A DNA stretch of 64,000 nt from Clostridia bacterium (GTDB taxonomy: Bacteria; Bacillota; Clostridia; Oscillospirales; Butyricicoccaceae). The translations under genes were made by a program, and so were the position numbers. Shown piece by piece: positions 1-8,809 of this stretch. The notes beneath the pieces were generated by a model, which ran no database searches, was not told the DNA's origin, and saw only the letters and a program-made list of their open reading frames with translations. The stretch spans positions 39,874-103,873 of the forward strand of contig JAJPXP010000063.1 of the NCBI GenBank assembly GCA_021205365.1. Direction: 5' to 3'. Position 1 is the first letter of the stretch; each line of letters opens with the position of its first letter.

Positions 1-97
1 TCTTACATTTATTTACATAATAATGGTAGAGGTGTGGAATAAAATCTGATTAAATTATATAATTAAGATGTAGAAATACATAAGGAGAAATGAGGAA

Positions 98-2167
98 ATG
101 GGAAAGAATTGTTATACAAACAGAGAACTATCCTGGCTGCAATTCAATGAACGTGTATTGGATGAGGCGGGAAATGCAAATGTGCCATTGGCGGAACGCC
201 TGACATTTGCGTCTATTTATCAGTCCAATCTGGATGAATTTTTCATGGTGCGTGTTGGTACACTTATGGTTCAGATGCATTCCGATGAAAAAATACGGGA
301 GAATAAGACCAATATGACCAGCGCAGAACAGGTTGATGCAATTTTAAAGCAAACAGCTGAGCTGGAAATAAAAAAAGCGCAGATTTATGAACAGCTGATG
401 GGTGAACTGGAGCCGCAGGGTATCCGTATCATCAACTTTAACAAGCTGTCTAAAAAGGAACGATGCCTGTTGGAAACCTATTTTGACCAGAATATTGCAC
501 CGTTCCTGATGCCGATGATTATTGGCAAGCAGCAGCCATTTCCGTTCCTGAACAACAAGGAATTATATGCTCTGGCAGTATTGAGTACAAAGAATGGCAA
601 AACAAAGACGGGTATTGTACCGTGCACCAATAGTGTATTTAAGCGTTTGATTGAAATTCCATCCCGTCCGGGCAACTTTATGCTGTGTGAAGAATTGATT
701 CTCCACTTCGTTTCCAAACTGTATCCAACGTATACTGTAAAGGAAAAATCTATCATGCGTGTTACCAGAAATGCAGATATTGACGGCATTGAGGTATATG
801 ACGAGGATATGGATTATCGTGATGTCATGGAACGCCTGATTAAGCAGAGAACCAGGCTGAGCCCGGTAAGGCTGGAGCTGAGCCGTGAGATCAACAGCAA
901 GGAGAAGAAAGAACTGGCGAAGTTCCTGAGTGTCCGTCCAAAGCATATCATTCAGGTGGAAACTCCGCTGGACCTGTCGTTTGTTTTCCAGCTGCAGGGC
1001 TATCTGCGTGACCGCCCGGAGCTGTTCTATGGAAGACGGAATCCACGCATGACACCAGAGCTGAACTTGAAGAAAAGCATTCTGGACCAGGTGGCAAAAA
1101 AGGATGTGCTGTTGTCCTATCCGTTTGAAAGCATCAAGCCGTTCCTCCGTATGCTGCATGAAGCTGCCGAGGATGACAGTGTGGTTTCCATCAAAATGAC
1201 GCTGTACCGTGTGGCAGATCGAAGCAAAATTATTGATGCCCTGATCGAAGCGGCAGAAAATGGGAAAAAGGTTATCGTTCTGGTCGAGCTGCGAGCACGT
1301 TTTGATGAGGCAAATAATATTGAAATGTCCAAAAGACTGGAGGATGCCGGCTGTCACATTATTTATGGACTGGGCGAATATAAGGTACACTCCAAGCTGT
1401 GCCAAATTATCAGAAATACGGAAAATGGCCTGCAATATATCACGCAGATTGGTACGGGCAATTACAATGAAAAAACCTCGCGTATGTATACGGATCTGTC
1501 CCTGCTGACTGCGAATCAGGAAATTGGTGCGGAAGCAGACAGAGTATTCCGTGCACTTCTGCTGGGTGAGACGATAGAAGAAACCAAGCATTTGCTGGTT
1601 GCACCGAAGTGCCTGCAGAATAAGGTGCTGGCAATGATGGATGCAGAAATTACAAAGGCTGGACAGAAACTGCCGGCTTATATTGGCATTAAAATCAATT
1701 CGCTGACGGATAAAGATATTATTGACAAGCTGATTGAAGCATCTCAGGCTGGTGTTAAGATCGAGCTGATTGTCAGAGGTATTTGCTGTCTTGTACCAGG
1801 AGTAAAAAATAAAACGGAAAACATTACAGTTGTCAGCGTAGTCGGACGCTTTTTGGAGCATTCTCGTATTTACCGTTTCGGTGTTGGAGAGGAAGAGAAG
1901 ATATATATTGCCTCTGCTGATTTTATGACAAGAAATACATTGAAGCGTGTTGAGGTTGCTGCGCCAATTTATGATGAAAATGTAAGAAAACGTATCCGTC
2001 ATATTTTCGATACGATTATGGCAGATGATGAAAAGGGCAAGATGCAGACGAGAGAGCGCTTGTACATTGAGCGTATGCTGGGAGAAAAGAAGCTGAATTC
2101 GCAGGAAGTTTTTTATGAAGAGGCTTATGCAGCAGCAGAAAGTACAGACCAGCAGGAGCAGGACTAA
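98..2167 (+). CDS. ppk1: Polyphosphate kinase 1
   Basis: Makes polyphosphate reversibly from the gamma-phosphate of ATP. The 689-residue length is normal for Ppk1, and the N-terminus (NRELSWLQFNERVL) is the family signature. The two phospholipase-D-like active-site histidines are visible: His431 in YKVHSK, the expected autophosphorylated residue, and His588 in EHSR. The C-terminal part carries the usual ADFMTRN stretch. The ATG follows AAGGAG and GAGG, so the start is secure. It stands alone between the window edge and a terminator, with no exopolyphosphatase beside it. Function rests on family knowledge and intact motifs. Confidence 0.96.
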   Translation: MGKNCYTNRELSWLQFNERVLDEAGNANVPLAERLTFASIYQSNLDEFFMVRVGTLMVQMHSDEKIRENKTNMTSAEQVDAILKQTAELEIKKAQIYEQLMGELEPQGIRIINFNKLSKKERCLLETYFDQNIAPFLMPMIIGKQQPFPFLNNKELYALAVLSTKNGKTKTGIVPCTNSVFKRLIEIPSRPGNFMLCEELILHFVSKLYPTYTVKEKSIMRVTRNADIDGIEVYDEDMDYRDVMERLIKQRTRLSPVRLELSREINSKEKKELAKFLSVRPKHIIQVETPLDLSFVFQLQGYLRDRPELFYGRRNPRMTPELNLKKSILDQVAKKDVLLSYPFESIKPFLRMLHEAAEDDSVVSIKMTLYRVADRSKIIDALIEAAENGKKVIVLVELRARFDEANNIEMSKRLEDAGCHIIYGLGEYKVHSKLCQIIRNTENGLQYITQIGTGNYNEKTSRMYTDLSLLTANQEIGAEADRVFRALLLGETIEETKHLLVAPKCLQNKVLAMMDAEITKAGQKLPAYIGIKINSLTDKDIIDKLIEASQAGVKIELIVRGICCLVPGVKNKTENITVVSVVGRFLEHSRIYRFGVGEEEKIYIASADFMTRNTLKRVEVAAPIYDENVRKRIRHIFDTIMADDEKGKMQTRERLYIERMLGEKKLNSQEVFYEEAYAAAESTDQQEQD

Positions 2168-2193
2168 AAATTTTCCTGCTGAAATGATATGAT

Positions 2194-2245
2194 TAAAAAT
2201 CCCATTTGCCAGTGAGGTGCTTGTCTGCTGGTAAGTGGGATTTTG
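2194..2245 (+). terminator. Intrinsic terminator after ppk1
   Basis: A 17-base arm (2195-2211) pairs with 2228-2244 and ends in a T-rich tail. It lies just after the ppk1 stop and separates it from the next gene. Confidence 0.8.
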
Positions 2246-2328
2246 TGGTATGCAGCCGTTGCTGGTTGATAAAATACCTGCTTCATGATAAGATGGACAT
2301 GAAAGAATAGAAAAAGCTGGTGAGAGAG

Positions 2329-3264
2329 ATGAAAATGAATACAGCTGCAATTTTAGGCGCAGGTGCAATCGGCGGATACCTGATTTGGGGGCTGTCCGAA
2401 AAACTTGGCGATAACCTTTGGATTGTAGCAGACGGCGAGCGCAAACAGCGCCTGGAAACACAAGGAATCGAGATCAATGGAAAACAGTATACGCTGCATG
2501 TCCGCACGCCGCAGGAAGCAAGGGGCGTAGATGTGCTGTTCGTTGCAACCAAATCCCAGGCATTAGAAGCTGCATTGGATGATATAGCTGCGGTTGTGGA
2601 TGCACATACTGTTGTCATCAGCCTGATGAACGGCGTTACCAGTGAAGAAATCATTGGGAACCGTATCGGTAAGGAGCATGTATTATATGCGACCATCCGC
2701 ATTGCCTCGGAACGCAATGGCAACCGAATACAATTCTATGGTCACAATACACCGGGTATTTTCTATGGTGAGGTAGACAGCCAAGAGCCAACGGAACGTA
2801 TGCTTGCGGTAAAAGAACTGCTGGATGGCACCCCGCTGCATCATACCATGCTAGAAGATATTCTGCATGAGCAGTGGGACAAGCTTGCTTTGAATATTAG
2901 CTGCAATCTTGTTCAGGCTATTCTTGGCGTAGGAATGGGTGTGTATACGGACAGTGAACATGCAGCGTTTTTGTCCAAGCAGCTGCGTGAGGAAGTTGTA
3001 AAGATTGCAGCGGCAAAAGGCGTTGATATTTCTACGCCAACGGTTATGCTGGGTGGAAAGAAAAAGGTTGCACAGAAATGGGCGCGGTATTCTACTCTGC
3101 AGGATCTGGATGCCGGACGTCATACGGAAATTGACCTGTTTGCCGGAGCCATTGTAGAGATGGGACGTGAACTGGGTATTCCGACACCGTATAATGCATT
3201 TGCCTATCATGCCATCAAAGCATTGGAACAGAAAAATGATGGTCTGTTTGATTATCAATCATAA
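2329..3264 (+). CDS. Ketopantoate reductase family (PanE/ApbA-like)
   Basis: NADPH-dependent 2-dehydropantoate 2-reductase type protein. It opens with the Rossmann motif GAGAIGGYL (about residues 8-16) and contains WDKLALNIS, matching the catalytic-lysine region of the family. Its length of about 312 residues is typical. A GTG at 2320 extends the frame by three codons; ATG 2329 or 2335 is more likely, and 2335 has the better distance to the GGTGAG site. No other pantothenate gene is nearby, and many paralogues in this family have other 2-oxoacid substrates, so the substrate is open. Confidence 0.82.
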   Translation: MKMNTAAILGAGAIGGYLIWGLSEKLGDNLWIVADGERKQRLETQGIEINGKQYTLHVRTPQEARGVDVLFVATKSQALEAALDDIAAVVDAHTVVISLMNGVTSEEIIGNRIGKEHVLYATIRIASERNGNRIQFYGHNTPGIFYGEVDSQEPTERMLAVKELLDGTPLHHTMLEDILHEQWDKLALNISCNLVQAILGVGMGVYTDSEHAAFLSKQLREEVVKIAAAKGVDISTPTVMLGGKKKVAQKWARYSTLQDLDAGRHTEIDLFAGAIVEMGRELGIPTPYNAFAYHAIKALEQKNDGLFDYQS

Positions 3265-3282
3265 AAAAGGAGACAGAAAACA

Positions 3283-3456
3283 ATGATACCACAGGACCCG
3301 ATTATTTTGCTCAGTTACATCAACACAAAATTGCGTGATCATTACGCATCCCTTGACCTGCTCTGCGAGGATTTAGGAGTGGACCAGGCAGCTCTGGTGA
3401 GCAAGTTGAACGCAGTGGATTATGCATACGATAAGACAAAGAACCAGTTTGTCTGA
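3283..3456 (+). CDS. DUF4250-type small protein
   Basis: A 57-residue frame beginning MIPQDPIILLSYINTKLRD, preceded by AAAAGGAGA at good distance. The wording (start MxPxDPxxLLSxxNxKLRD, end on a short helical Asp/Leu-rich part) matches DUF4250 proteins common in Clostridia, which have no established function. It sits 18 bp after the reductase and 15 bp before the dehydrogenase, so it is probably co-transcribed with both. No signal peptide, membrane segment or cysteine cluster is seen. Confidence 0.75.
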   Translation: MIPQDPIILLSYINTKLRDHYASLDLLCEDLGVDQAALVSKLNAVDYAYDKTKNQFV

Positions 3457-3471
3457 ACGGGAGAAAGCAGC

Positions 3472-4422
3472 ATGGAGTTAAAGATTGGCATTGCAGGGGC
3501 AGGAACCATGAGTTCCAGCATGGCATTGATTTTTATGGAGCATGGCTTTGACACAGTTCTGCATGTGCGCAGTGAGAAATCCATGCAGCGTGTACGGAAT
3601 AATATTTCTGTCAGCCTGAAATCTGATGTGGAAGGCGGAAAGATCACACAGCAGCGGGCAGATGAAATTCTTGCCAATCTGCACTTTTCTACAGATATGC
3701 AGATATTTGCTGACCGTGATCTGATTGTCGAATCTATTATTGAGGATTTGGAGATCAAACAGGATTATTGGGAAAATGTTTCCCAAGTGGTTTCCTCCGA
3801 CTGCGTTCTTGCAACCAATACCTCCGGCTTGTCGATTCATAAAATCTGTGAACGGGTAAAGGGAAAGAACCGGTTTCTCGGTATGCACTGGTTCAATCCG
3901 CCGCATCTGATTCCATTGATTGAGATCATCCGTGGCGAGGAGACCGACGAACGCAGTATACAATTGGTACAGGAAGCTGCTTTACAGATCGGCAAGAAAC
4001 CGGTTTTGTGTCAGAAGGATGTACCAGGCTTCATTGCAAACCGTATTCAGTATGCGATTTTGCGGGAATGCATGGAAATGGTGGAGCGTGGGATTGCATC
4101 GGTGGAGGATATTGATGCTGTTATGAAATACAGTCTTGGTTTCCGGTATGCGGTGCTCGGTCCGTTTGAAGTGGCAGATTTCGGCGGTCTGGATATTTTT
4201 TATCATATTTCTGAATATCTCAGTCCGGATTTGAGCAAAGCGGATGAACCACAGAAGCCGATCGCAGACTGCTTTGCAGCGGGCAATTATGGCGTGAAAA
4301 CTGGAAAGGGCTTTTATGATTATTCCGGTGACAAGGATAAAGAGGCATTGCAGCGCCGTGACAAACTGTTTACTCTGCTGTATCAGACGTTGTACGAAGG
4401 CGGGAAGCTTTCAATGGAATGA
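3472..4422 (+). CDS. 3-hydroxyacyl-CoA dehydrogenase
   Basis: NAD-dependent oxidation of 3-hydroxyacyl-CoA or the reverse reduction. It carries the N-terminal Rossmann motif GAGTMSSSM, the family stretch NTSGLSIHKI, and GMHWFNPPHLIPLIEII containing the catalytic-region His and the Asn-Pro. The C-terminal helical domain ends with KTGKGFYDYSG, another hallmark. At 316 residues it is slightly longer than a butyryl-type Hbd (about 280). No thiolase, crotonase or acyl-CoA dehydrogenase is near, so this is not the central butyrate cluster. The start has GGGAGAAAG upstream. The stop overlaps an alternative ATG of the next frame. Confidence 0.88.
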   Translation: MELKIGIAGAGTMSSSMALIFMEHGFDTVLHVRSEKSMQRVRNNISVSLKSDVEGGKITQQRADEILANLHFSTDMQIFADRDLIVESIIEDLEIKQDYWENVSQVVSSDCVLATNTSGLSIHKICERVKGKNRFLGMHWFNPPHLIPLIEIIRGEETDERSIQLVQEAALQIGKKPVLCQKDVPGFIANRIQYAILRECMEMVERGIASVEDIDAVMKYSLGFRYAVLGPFEVADFGGLDIFYHISEYLSPDLSKADEPQKPIADCFAAGNYGVKTGKGFYDYSGDKDKEALQRRDKLFTLLYQTLYEGGKLSME

Positions 4423-4514
4423 AGGAGAGCACGTATAGAGGAAATGATCGAATTTGTCCGCCGGATGGACTGCCACAAAATCGGCATGGTATCCAGGCGG
4501 AAATGAGGGCAGAG

Positions 4515-5339
4515 ATGGAGAAAATCAGAAAAGCCGGATTGGTTTGTTGTTCCAATGGACTTTCCAGCAAGACGAAGGACGAGTGGAAGACGCTGACGGA
4601 TTTGTTGGAATCACAGGGTATCCATCCGGTTTTCAGTGAATATATTTTTCAAAAAGACGGCGTGCGAAGCGGCAGCGCGAGGGAACGGGCGGAAAGCCTG
4701 ATGTCTTTTTATCAGGACACGGAAATTGATGCGATTTTTGATCTCTCGGGTGGAGATATTGCCAATGAGATACTCCCGTTTTTGGATTTTGCTGGCATTG
4801 CGGGCGCAAGAAATTCCTTTGGCGAGCCAAAGCAGTTCTGGGGATACAGCGATCTGACTGTTATACTGAATGCGGTTTATGCGAAAGCAGGAAATCCAGG
4901 CGTTTTATACCAGATCCGGCATTTGGCCTATGCGGACAGCGAAAATCTGTTTGATTTTTCGTATCATTTTTTACAAGGGAATCAGATGTCCGGTGTCGTT
5001 GTGGGTGGAAATATCCGTTGCTTGTTAAAGTTGGCGGGAACCCAGTATTTTCCGGATATGCAGGATAAAATCCTTCTGCTGGAAGCCAGAAGTGGACGTA
5101 TGCCGCAGATGATTACCTATTTCAGCCAGCTGCAGCAGCTTGGTGTATTGGAAAAGCTCCATGGCATTTTGCTGGGAACATTTACGCAGCTGGAACAGGA
5201 GCAGACAGAAGACGAACTGGAGCAGCTTGTTTTACAGCTTGCAGGGAAGATTCCGGTTGCAAAAACACAGGAAATCGGCCATGCACCCGATGCCAAAGCA
5301 ATTACCATTGGTTCCTGGATGAATTTTACAGAATCATAA
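4515..5339 (+). CDS. LD-carboxypeptidase (peptidase S66)
   Basis: Muramoyltetrapeptide LD-carboxypeptidase family, trimming D-Ala from cell-wall tetrapeptides. The triad regions are present: nucleophile Ser in WGYSDLT, Glu in ILLLEARSG, and His in EIGHAPDAKAI. The frame opens at 4419, but its first 28 codons read as noise and the family-like sequence begins at MEKIRKAGLVCCSNGLS. ATG 4515 (weak GAGGGC site) or 4503 (AGGCGG) is therefore preferred. The same region can also be read in the dehydrogenase frame as a 20-residue peptide, so translation coupling is possible. No signal peptide, so it is predicted cytoplasmic and used for wall recycling. Confidence 0.83.
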   Translation: MEKIRKAGLVCCSNGLSSKTKDEWKTLTDLLESQGIHPVFSEYIFQKDGVRSGSARERAESLMSFYQDTEIDAIFDLSGGDIANEILPFLDFAGIAGARNSFGEPKQFWGYSDLTVILNAVYAKAGNPGVLYQIRHLAYADSENLFDFSYHFLQGNQMSGVVVGGNIRCLLKLAGTQYFPDMQDKILLLEARSGRMPQMITYFSQLQQLGVLEKLHGILLGTFTQLEQEQTEDELEQLVLQLAGKIPVAKTQEIGHAPDAKAITIGSWMNFTES

Positions 5340-5349
5340 ATGAAAAAAC

Positions 5350-5388
5350 AAAGCGCAGCTGTTCTTTGCTTCAAACAGCTGCGCTTTC
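5350..5388. terminator. Bidirectional terminator
   Basis: AAAGCGCAGCTGTT pairs with AACAGCTGCGCTTT around a 10-base loop. Flanking A- and T-runs let it end both the LD-carboxypeptidase transcript and the converging peptidase transcript. Confidence 0.8.
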
Positions 5389-5843
5389 TATGATGTAGGA
5401 TGAATATGCTTCAGTTTTCCATACAGCCGGACAATCGGCTGGCGGATGGGAACAACCCACAGCCAGGGACCAGCGAAGAATTTCCACCAGAAATCAGAGG
5501 AATCAATCCATTTTCCCTTGCGCTGCACTCTGGTAACAATCGCAAAAATCTGTTCTTTTGCGATCGGACCTTCTATTTCTGTCTGCGCGTCACCGACAAT
5601 ATAGTAGCCCTCCGGGCGGGCTTTATAAATGCGGTGCATCACAAACTGTCCGTTTCTGCGCTGGTAAAATACCATATCTCCCCGGCGAAGCGGCTGCTCT
5701 GGTGTGCGGAAGCTGATGCTGTCCCGAGCATGTATCATGAATGGAGACATACTGTTTCCGGCAATCTGCATACTGACCTCCTGTCCGGCCTGGACAAGCT
5801 CACGCAGGGCAGAGACATATTCCCTTGTATCAATCATTTTCAT
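5388..5843 (-). CDS. S24/S26-family signal-peptidase-like protease
   Basis: A 151-residue protein with the S26 nucleophile motif GNSMSP (Ser31), then RRGDMVFY and MHRI. Where signal peptidase I has the general-base Lys in a VKRI context, this protein has His70. That suggests a Ser-His arrangement like SipW/ER-type signal peptidases. No N-terminal membrane anchor is seen; a tryptophan-rich stretch near residues 118-131 could be membrane-associated. Start 5843 has a GGGGGAAA site, and it begins 15 bp after cpsB. In Clostridia, short S24/S26 peptidases of this kind can accompany PqqD/radical-SAM peptide loci. Here such a locus is 40 kb away, so the substrate is unknown. Confidence 0.7.
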   Translation of the reverse strand: MKMIDTREYVSALRELVQAGQEVSMQIAGNSMSPFMIHARDSISFRTPEQPLRRGDMVFYQRRNGQFVMHRIYKARPEGYYIVGDAQTEIEGPIAKEQIFAIVTRVQRKGKWIDSSDFWWKFFAGPWLWVVPIRQPIVRLYGKLKHIHPTS

Positions 5844-5858
5844 ATGATTTCCCCCTGT

Positions 5859-6626
5859 CTAAAAGAAAAAGCTTCGTCTGCGTTCGGGAAGAATGCCATG
5901 CGATGGAATATCCCTGTCATGTATGATACGGTAGGGATTTTGTTCGGTTAAACGAAGCATTTCAGCTTCGCCGAACTGGTCAAACAGATAATCCTGAATA
6001 TCTCCCATAAAGGTAGTCCGAGCATATGGACTGTGTGCGTCGCTTGCAATGCAGGTAGCAAGCTGGTTTTGCAGCAGAAATCCGGCAGCACGGGCGGCAT
6101 GTCTGCCAAACCTACCCAATGGGCTGCCTTTGTTTACCTGCGTAAAGCAGCCCATCTGCAGCCAGTGATAAACCAGCGCAGGATGATCCTGCACACAGAA
6201 ATAACGTTCGGGATGTGCAATCAATGGGACACCGCCCGCAGCAAAAATCTGTTCCAGATCGTCGCCAATCTGCCGGGGATTTTCGTCAAAGGCAAATTCA
6301 ATCAGATAATATCTGGAATGGTTCAGACTGATGAGTGCCCCATCGCGTATCTTTTCTTCCAGGTCATCGGAAGCAAAAATTTCCATGCCCAGATATAGAT
6401 TGACAGGGATTTCTTCTTCAGAAACGGCCTGCTGCAGCTGCAAGAACTGCTGTTCCAGCTCTTCTGAATAAAAATTTTCAAATCTTCCGAGCTGGTTGCT
6501 GTGTGGTGTTGCCATAATGGTGTCCACGCCGCCTTCCAAAGCAAGTGCACACATTTTCAGTGAATCTTCCATTTCCTGTGAGCCGTCATCCAGACCCGGA
6601 AGGATATGGGTATGTAAATCAATCAT
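5859..6626 (-). CDS. CpsB/YwqE-type PHP-domain tyrosine phosphatase
   Basis: Metal-dependent phosphotyrosine phosphatase of the PHP superfamily, normally acting on bacterial tyrosine kinases that control capsule/exopolysaccharide export. The motif series is intact: DLHTHILPGLDDG at residues 3-15, ATPHSN, IAHPERY, and ASDAHSP near the C-terminus, together supplying the metal ligands. At 255 residues it matches CpsB/YwqE. No Wzc/CpsD kinase or polysaccharide cluster adjoins it, only the small S26-like peptidase downstream in the same operon. The start has AAAGG seven bases upstream. Confidence 0.9.
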   Translation of the reverse strand: MIDLHTHILPGLDDGSQEMEDSLKMCALALEGGVDTIMATPHSNQLGRFENFYSEELEQQFLQLQQAVSEEEIPVNLYLGMEIFASDDLEEKIRDGALISLNHSRYYLIEFAFDENPRQIGDDLEQIFAAGGVPLIAHPERYFCVQDHPALVYHWLQMGCFTQVNKGSPLGRFGRHAARAAGFLLQNQLATCIASDAHSPYARTTFMGDIQDYLFDQFGEAEMLRLTEQNPYRIIHDRDIPSHGILPERRRSFFF

Positions 6627-6826
6627 ACGGTTGCCTTTCTGGTAAACTGCGGGAGGAATACCCGCTTATCCTGTGTTTCATGATAGCATAAAAAATCATT
6701 GAAGGGAAGATGCATGACTGCGGAATTTATGGCATTTTCTACGCAGGAAACGGATTATTCAGCGCTGTCTGATATAGAAAGGCGGGAAAAACAGGGTGCG
6801 GATAAAGAATTTGTGTAAAAGGGGAT

Positions 6827-6855
6827 TTGACAAACGTACAGATTCATGGAACAAT
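6827..6855 (+). promoter_or_regulatory. Putative promoter of the ABC transporter
   Basis: TTGACA at 6827-6832, 17-base spacer, AACAAT as a weak -10. It is the best sigma-A-like site in the 299-bp gap between cpsB and the ABC gene. The rest of the gap shows no convincing gene. Confidence 0.4.
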
Positions 6856-6925
6856 AGAAGCAGACCGGCAGTTGATATGCAGTCCGATGAATGATGCAGC
6901 ATGAGAGAAAGGTATAAGAAAGAGC

Positions 6926-8743
6926 ATGAATCCTTATCAGAAGCCCGATGATATCAAAGAATATTCGGGATTCAATAAAATATTGAAATCAAAATTCATC
7001 CAGATGATGATAAATAAAATAGATGACGGTACATTTTCTGATTTTTTCGATGACTGGAGATGGATTTTTTCCTTCAGCAAACAATATAAATGGGCAATAT
7101 GCTTCTATACTTTGATGGGGATTCTGAGCTCAACGCTGGGGTTGGTTTCCGCGGTTGCCAGCAAATATATGATCGATATCATCACCAATCGGCAGATCGG
7201 CAGGTTGTGGCAGCTGGCGTTGCTGATGATCTTTAGCACAGTAATCAGCCTGTTGTTTTCCAGCCTGGTAAGCCGATACGCTACAAAGCTGTCTATTTAT
7301 GTGAATAATGATATACAGGCAAGCATTTTCGATAAAATTATTGATGCAGACTGGCTGGAGCTTTCCCAATATGAAAACGGTGATCTGCTGAACCGGTTCA
7401 ACAATGATGTTAACACGGTAGCAAGCAATGCAGTAAGCTGGCTCCCCAATATTATCATAGCTCTGTATACCTTTGCTGCAACCTTTGTCGTCATCCTGCA
7501 TTATGATGTTATTATGGCATTCATTGCCCTGCTTTCCGCTCCATTTCTGCTGCTTGCCAGCCGCTTTTTGATGCGGAAAAACCGGGAATACCGTCAAAAA
7601 GTATTGCAAATGAATAGTAAGCTCATGAGTTATGAGTCTGAAACATTTTATAATATTGATACGATCAAGTCCTTTGGTGTCATGGATCATTATAGCCATG
7701 GCTTGCGCAAGTGGCAGAAGAAATTGAGGGACTATACATTGGATTACAATATGTTTTCCATTAAAACCAACATTGCAACATCACTGGTATCCACATTTGT
7801 TACATTTGTTGCGTTCGGCTACTGTCTGTTCCTTTTGTGGTCGGGGAGAATCGAATTTGGTACGATGACGCTGTTTCTTCAGCAGCGAACGCAGCTTTCC
7901 AATAATTTTTCCTCTCTGGTCAATATTATCCCAGGTATGTTGAACAGCTCTGTTTCAGCACATCGCATCCGTGAGCTGGTAGAGTTGCCACGGGAACAGC
8001 ATATCGCAGAGGAATCTGCGCAGATGGCAAGGGCTGCGGAAAATGGCTTTGCCGTGCGGATGAGCAGTGTAGATTTTGCCTATGTGGAGAACAACAAAGT
8101 TCTGACAGATTCCGATTTTCTTGCCAGTCCTGGCGAAATTATTGCGCTGGTTGGCCCGAGTGGTGAAGGAAAGACGACGATGCTGCGCATGATTCTCGGA
8201 TTGATTCACCCGGATCAGGGTGCTGTTGATCTGGTTGACAGAGACCAAAACCACGTTACCATCAATGCTGATACGCGCCGGTATTTTTCCTATGTTCCAC
8301 AGGGGAATACGCTTATGTCCGGAACGATTGCAGAAAATATGCGTGTGGTTAAGGAAGATGCAACGGATGAAGAGATCGTTGAAGCGCTAAAAACAGCCTG
8401 CGCATGGGATTTTGTCCAAAAGCTCGATGACGGAATCTACAGCACCCTTGGCACACGAGGGCGTGGTTTGTCTGAAGGGCAGGCGCAACGTGTTTCCATT
8501 GCGAGAGCCGTTTTGCGGGATGCACCGGTTCTGCTTCTGGATGAAGCAACCAGTGCGTTGGATGTAGAGACCGAACGGCAGGTACTGCGGAACATTATCC
8601 GTCAGCATCCCAATAAGACCTGTATTGTAACCACCCATCGTCCGAGTGTGCTGAATATGTGTCAGCGGGTATATCGAGTCATGGATACAAAGGTCACAGA
8701 GCTGGACGAGGCCGCCTCCAGCCGGATGGCGCAGGATTTCTGA
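6926..8743 (+). CDS. ABC half-transporter (permease fused to ATPase)
   Basis: Type IV-style exporter subunit. Residues about 50-330 hold six predicted membrane helices, and about 370-600 the nucleotide-binding domain. Walker A is GPSGEGKTT, the signature is LSEGQAQR (Glu for the usual first Gly after the Ser), and Walker B is VLLLDEATSALD followed by the H-loop TTHRPS. The N-terminal 60 residues are an unusually long polar extension before the first helix. A single gene with no partner suggests a homodimer. No peptide gene or regulator next to it reveals the substrate. Confidence 0.9.
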   Translation: MNPYQKPDDIKEYSGFNKILKSKFIQMMINKIDDGTFSDFFDDWRWIFSFSKQYKWAICFYTLMGILSSTLGLVSAVASKYMIDIITNRQIGRLWQLALLMIFSTVISLLFSSLVSRYATKLSIYVNNDIQASIFDKIIDADWLELSQYENGDLLNRFNNDVNTVASNAVSWLPNIIIALYTFAATFVVILHYDVIMAFIALLSAPFLLLASRFLMRKNREYRQKVLQMNSKLMSYESETFYNIDTIKSFGVMDHYSHGLRKWQKKLRDYTLDYNMFSIKTNIATSLVSTFVTFVAFGYCLFLLWSGRIEFGTMTLFLQQRTQLSNNFSSLVNIIPGMLNSSVSAHRIRELVELPREQHIAEESAQMARAAENGFAVRMSSVDFAYVENNKVLTDSDFLASPGEIIALVGPSGEGKTTMLRMILGLIHPDQGAVDLVDRDQNHVTINADTRRYFSYVPQGNTLMSGTIAENMRVVKEDATDEEIVEALKTACAWDFVQKLDDGIYSTLGTRGRGLSEGQAQRVSIARAVLRDAPVLLLDEATSALDVETERQVLRNIIRQHPNKTCIVTTHRPSVLNMCQRVYRVMDTKVTELDEAASSRMAQDF

Positions 8744-8756
8744 CAAATAAAAAACA

Positions 8757-8806
8757 GAGAACCGATTCTGGCAGTTTACATCATGCCGGAAAACAGGTTC
8801 TCTTTT
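8757..8806. terminator. Bidirectional terminator
   Basis: AGAGAACC pairs with GGTTCTCT, with an inner CTGGCA/TGCCGG stem. It is flanked by an A-run and a T6 run and lies between the converging ABC gene and FliB-like gene. Confidence 0.85.
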
Positions 8807-8809
8807 TTG

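Noticed and set aside
563..2461. Long open frame antisense to ppk1 (632 codons)
   Set aside because: It mirrors the coding strand of a clear Ppk1 gene, has no ribosome site, and its product is composed of Cys/Ile/Phe-rich noise.
6714..6818. 34-codon frame in the gap before the ABC transporter
   Set aside because: A weak AAGGGAAG site is present, but the product is short, unrecognised and overlaps the promoter approach. Support is too thin to call a gene.
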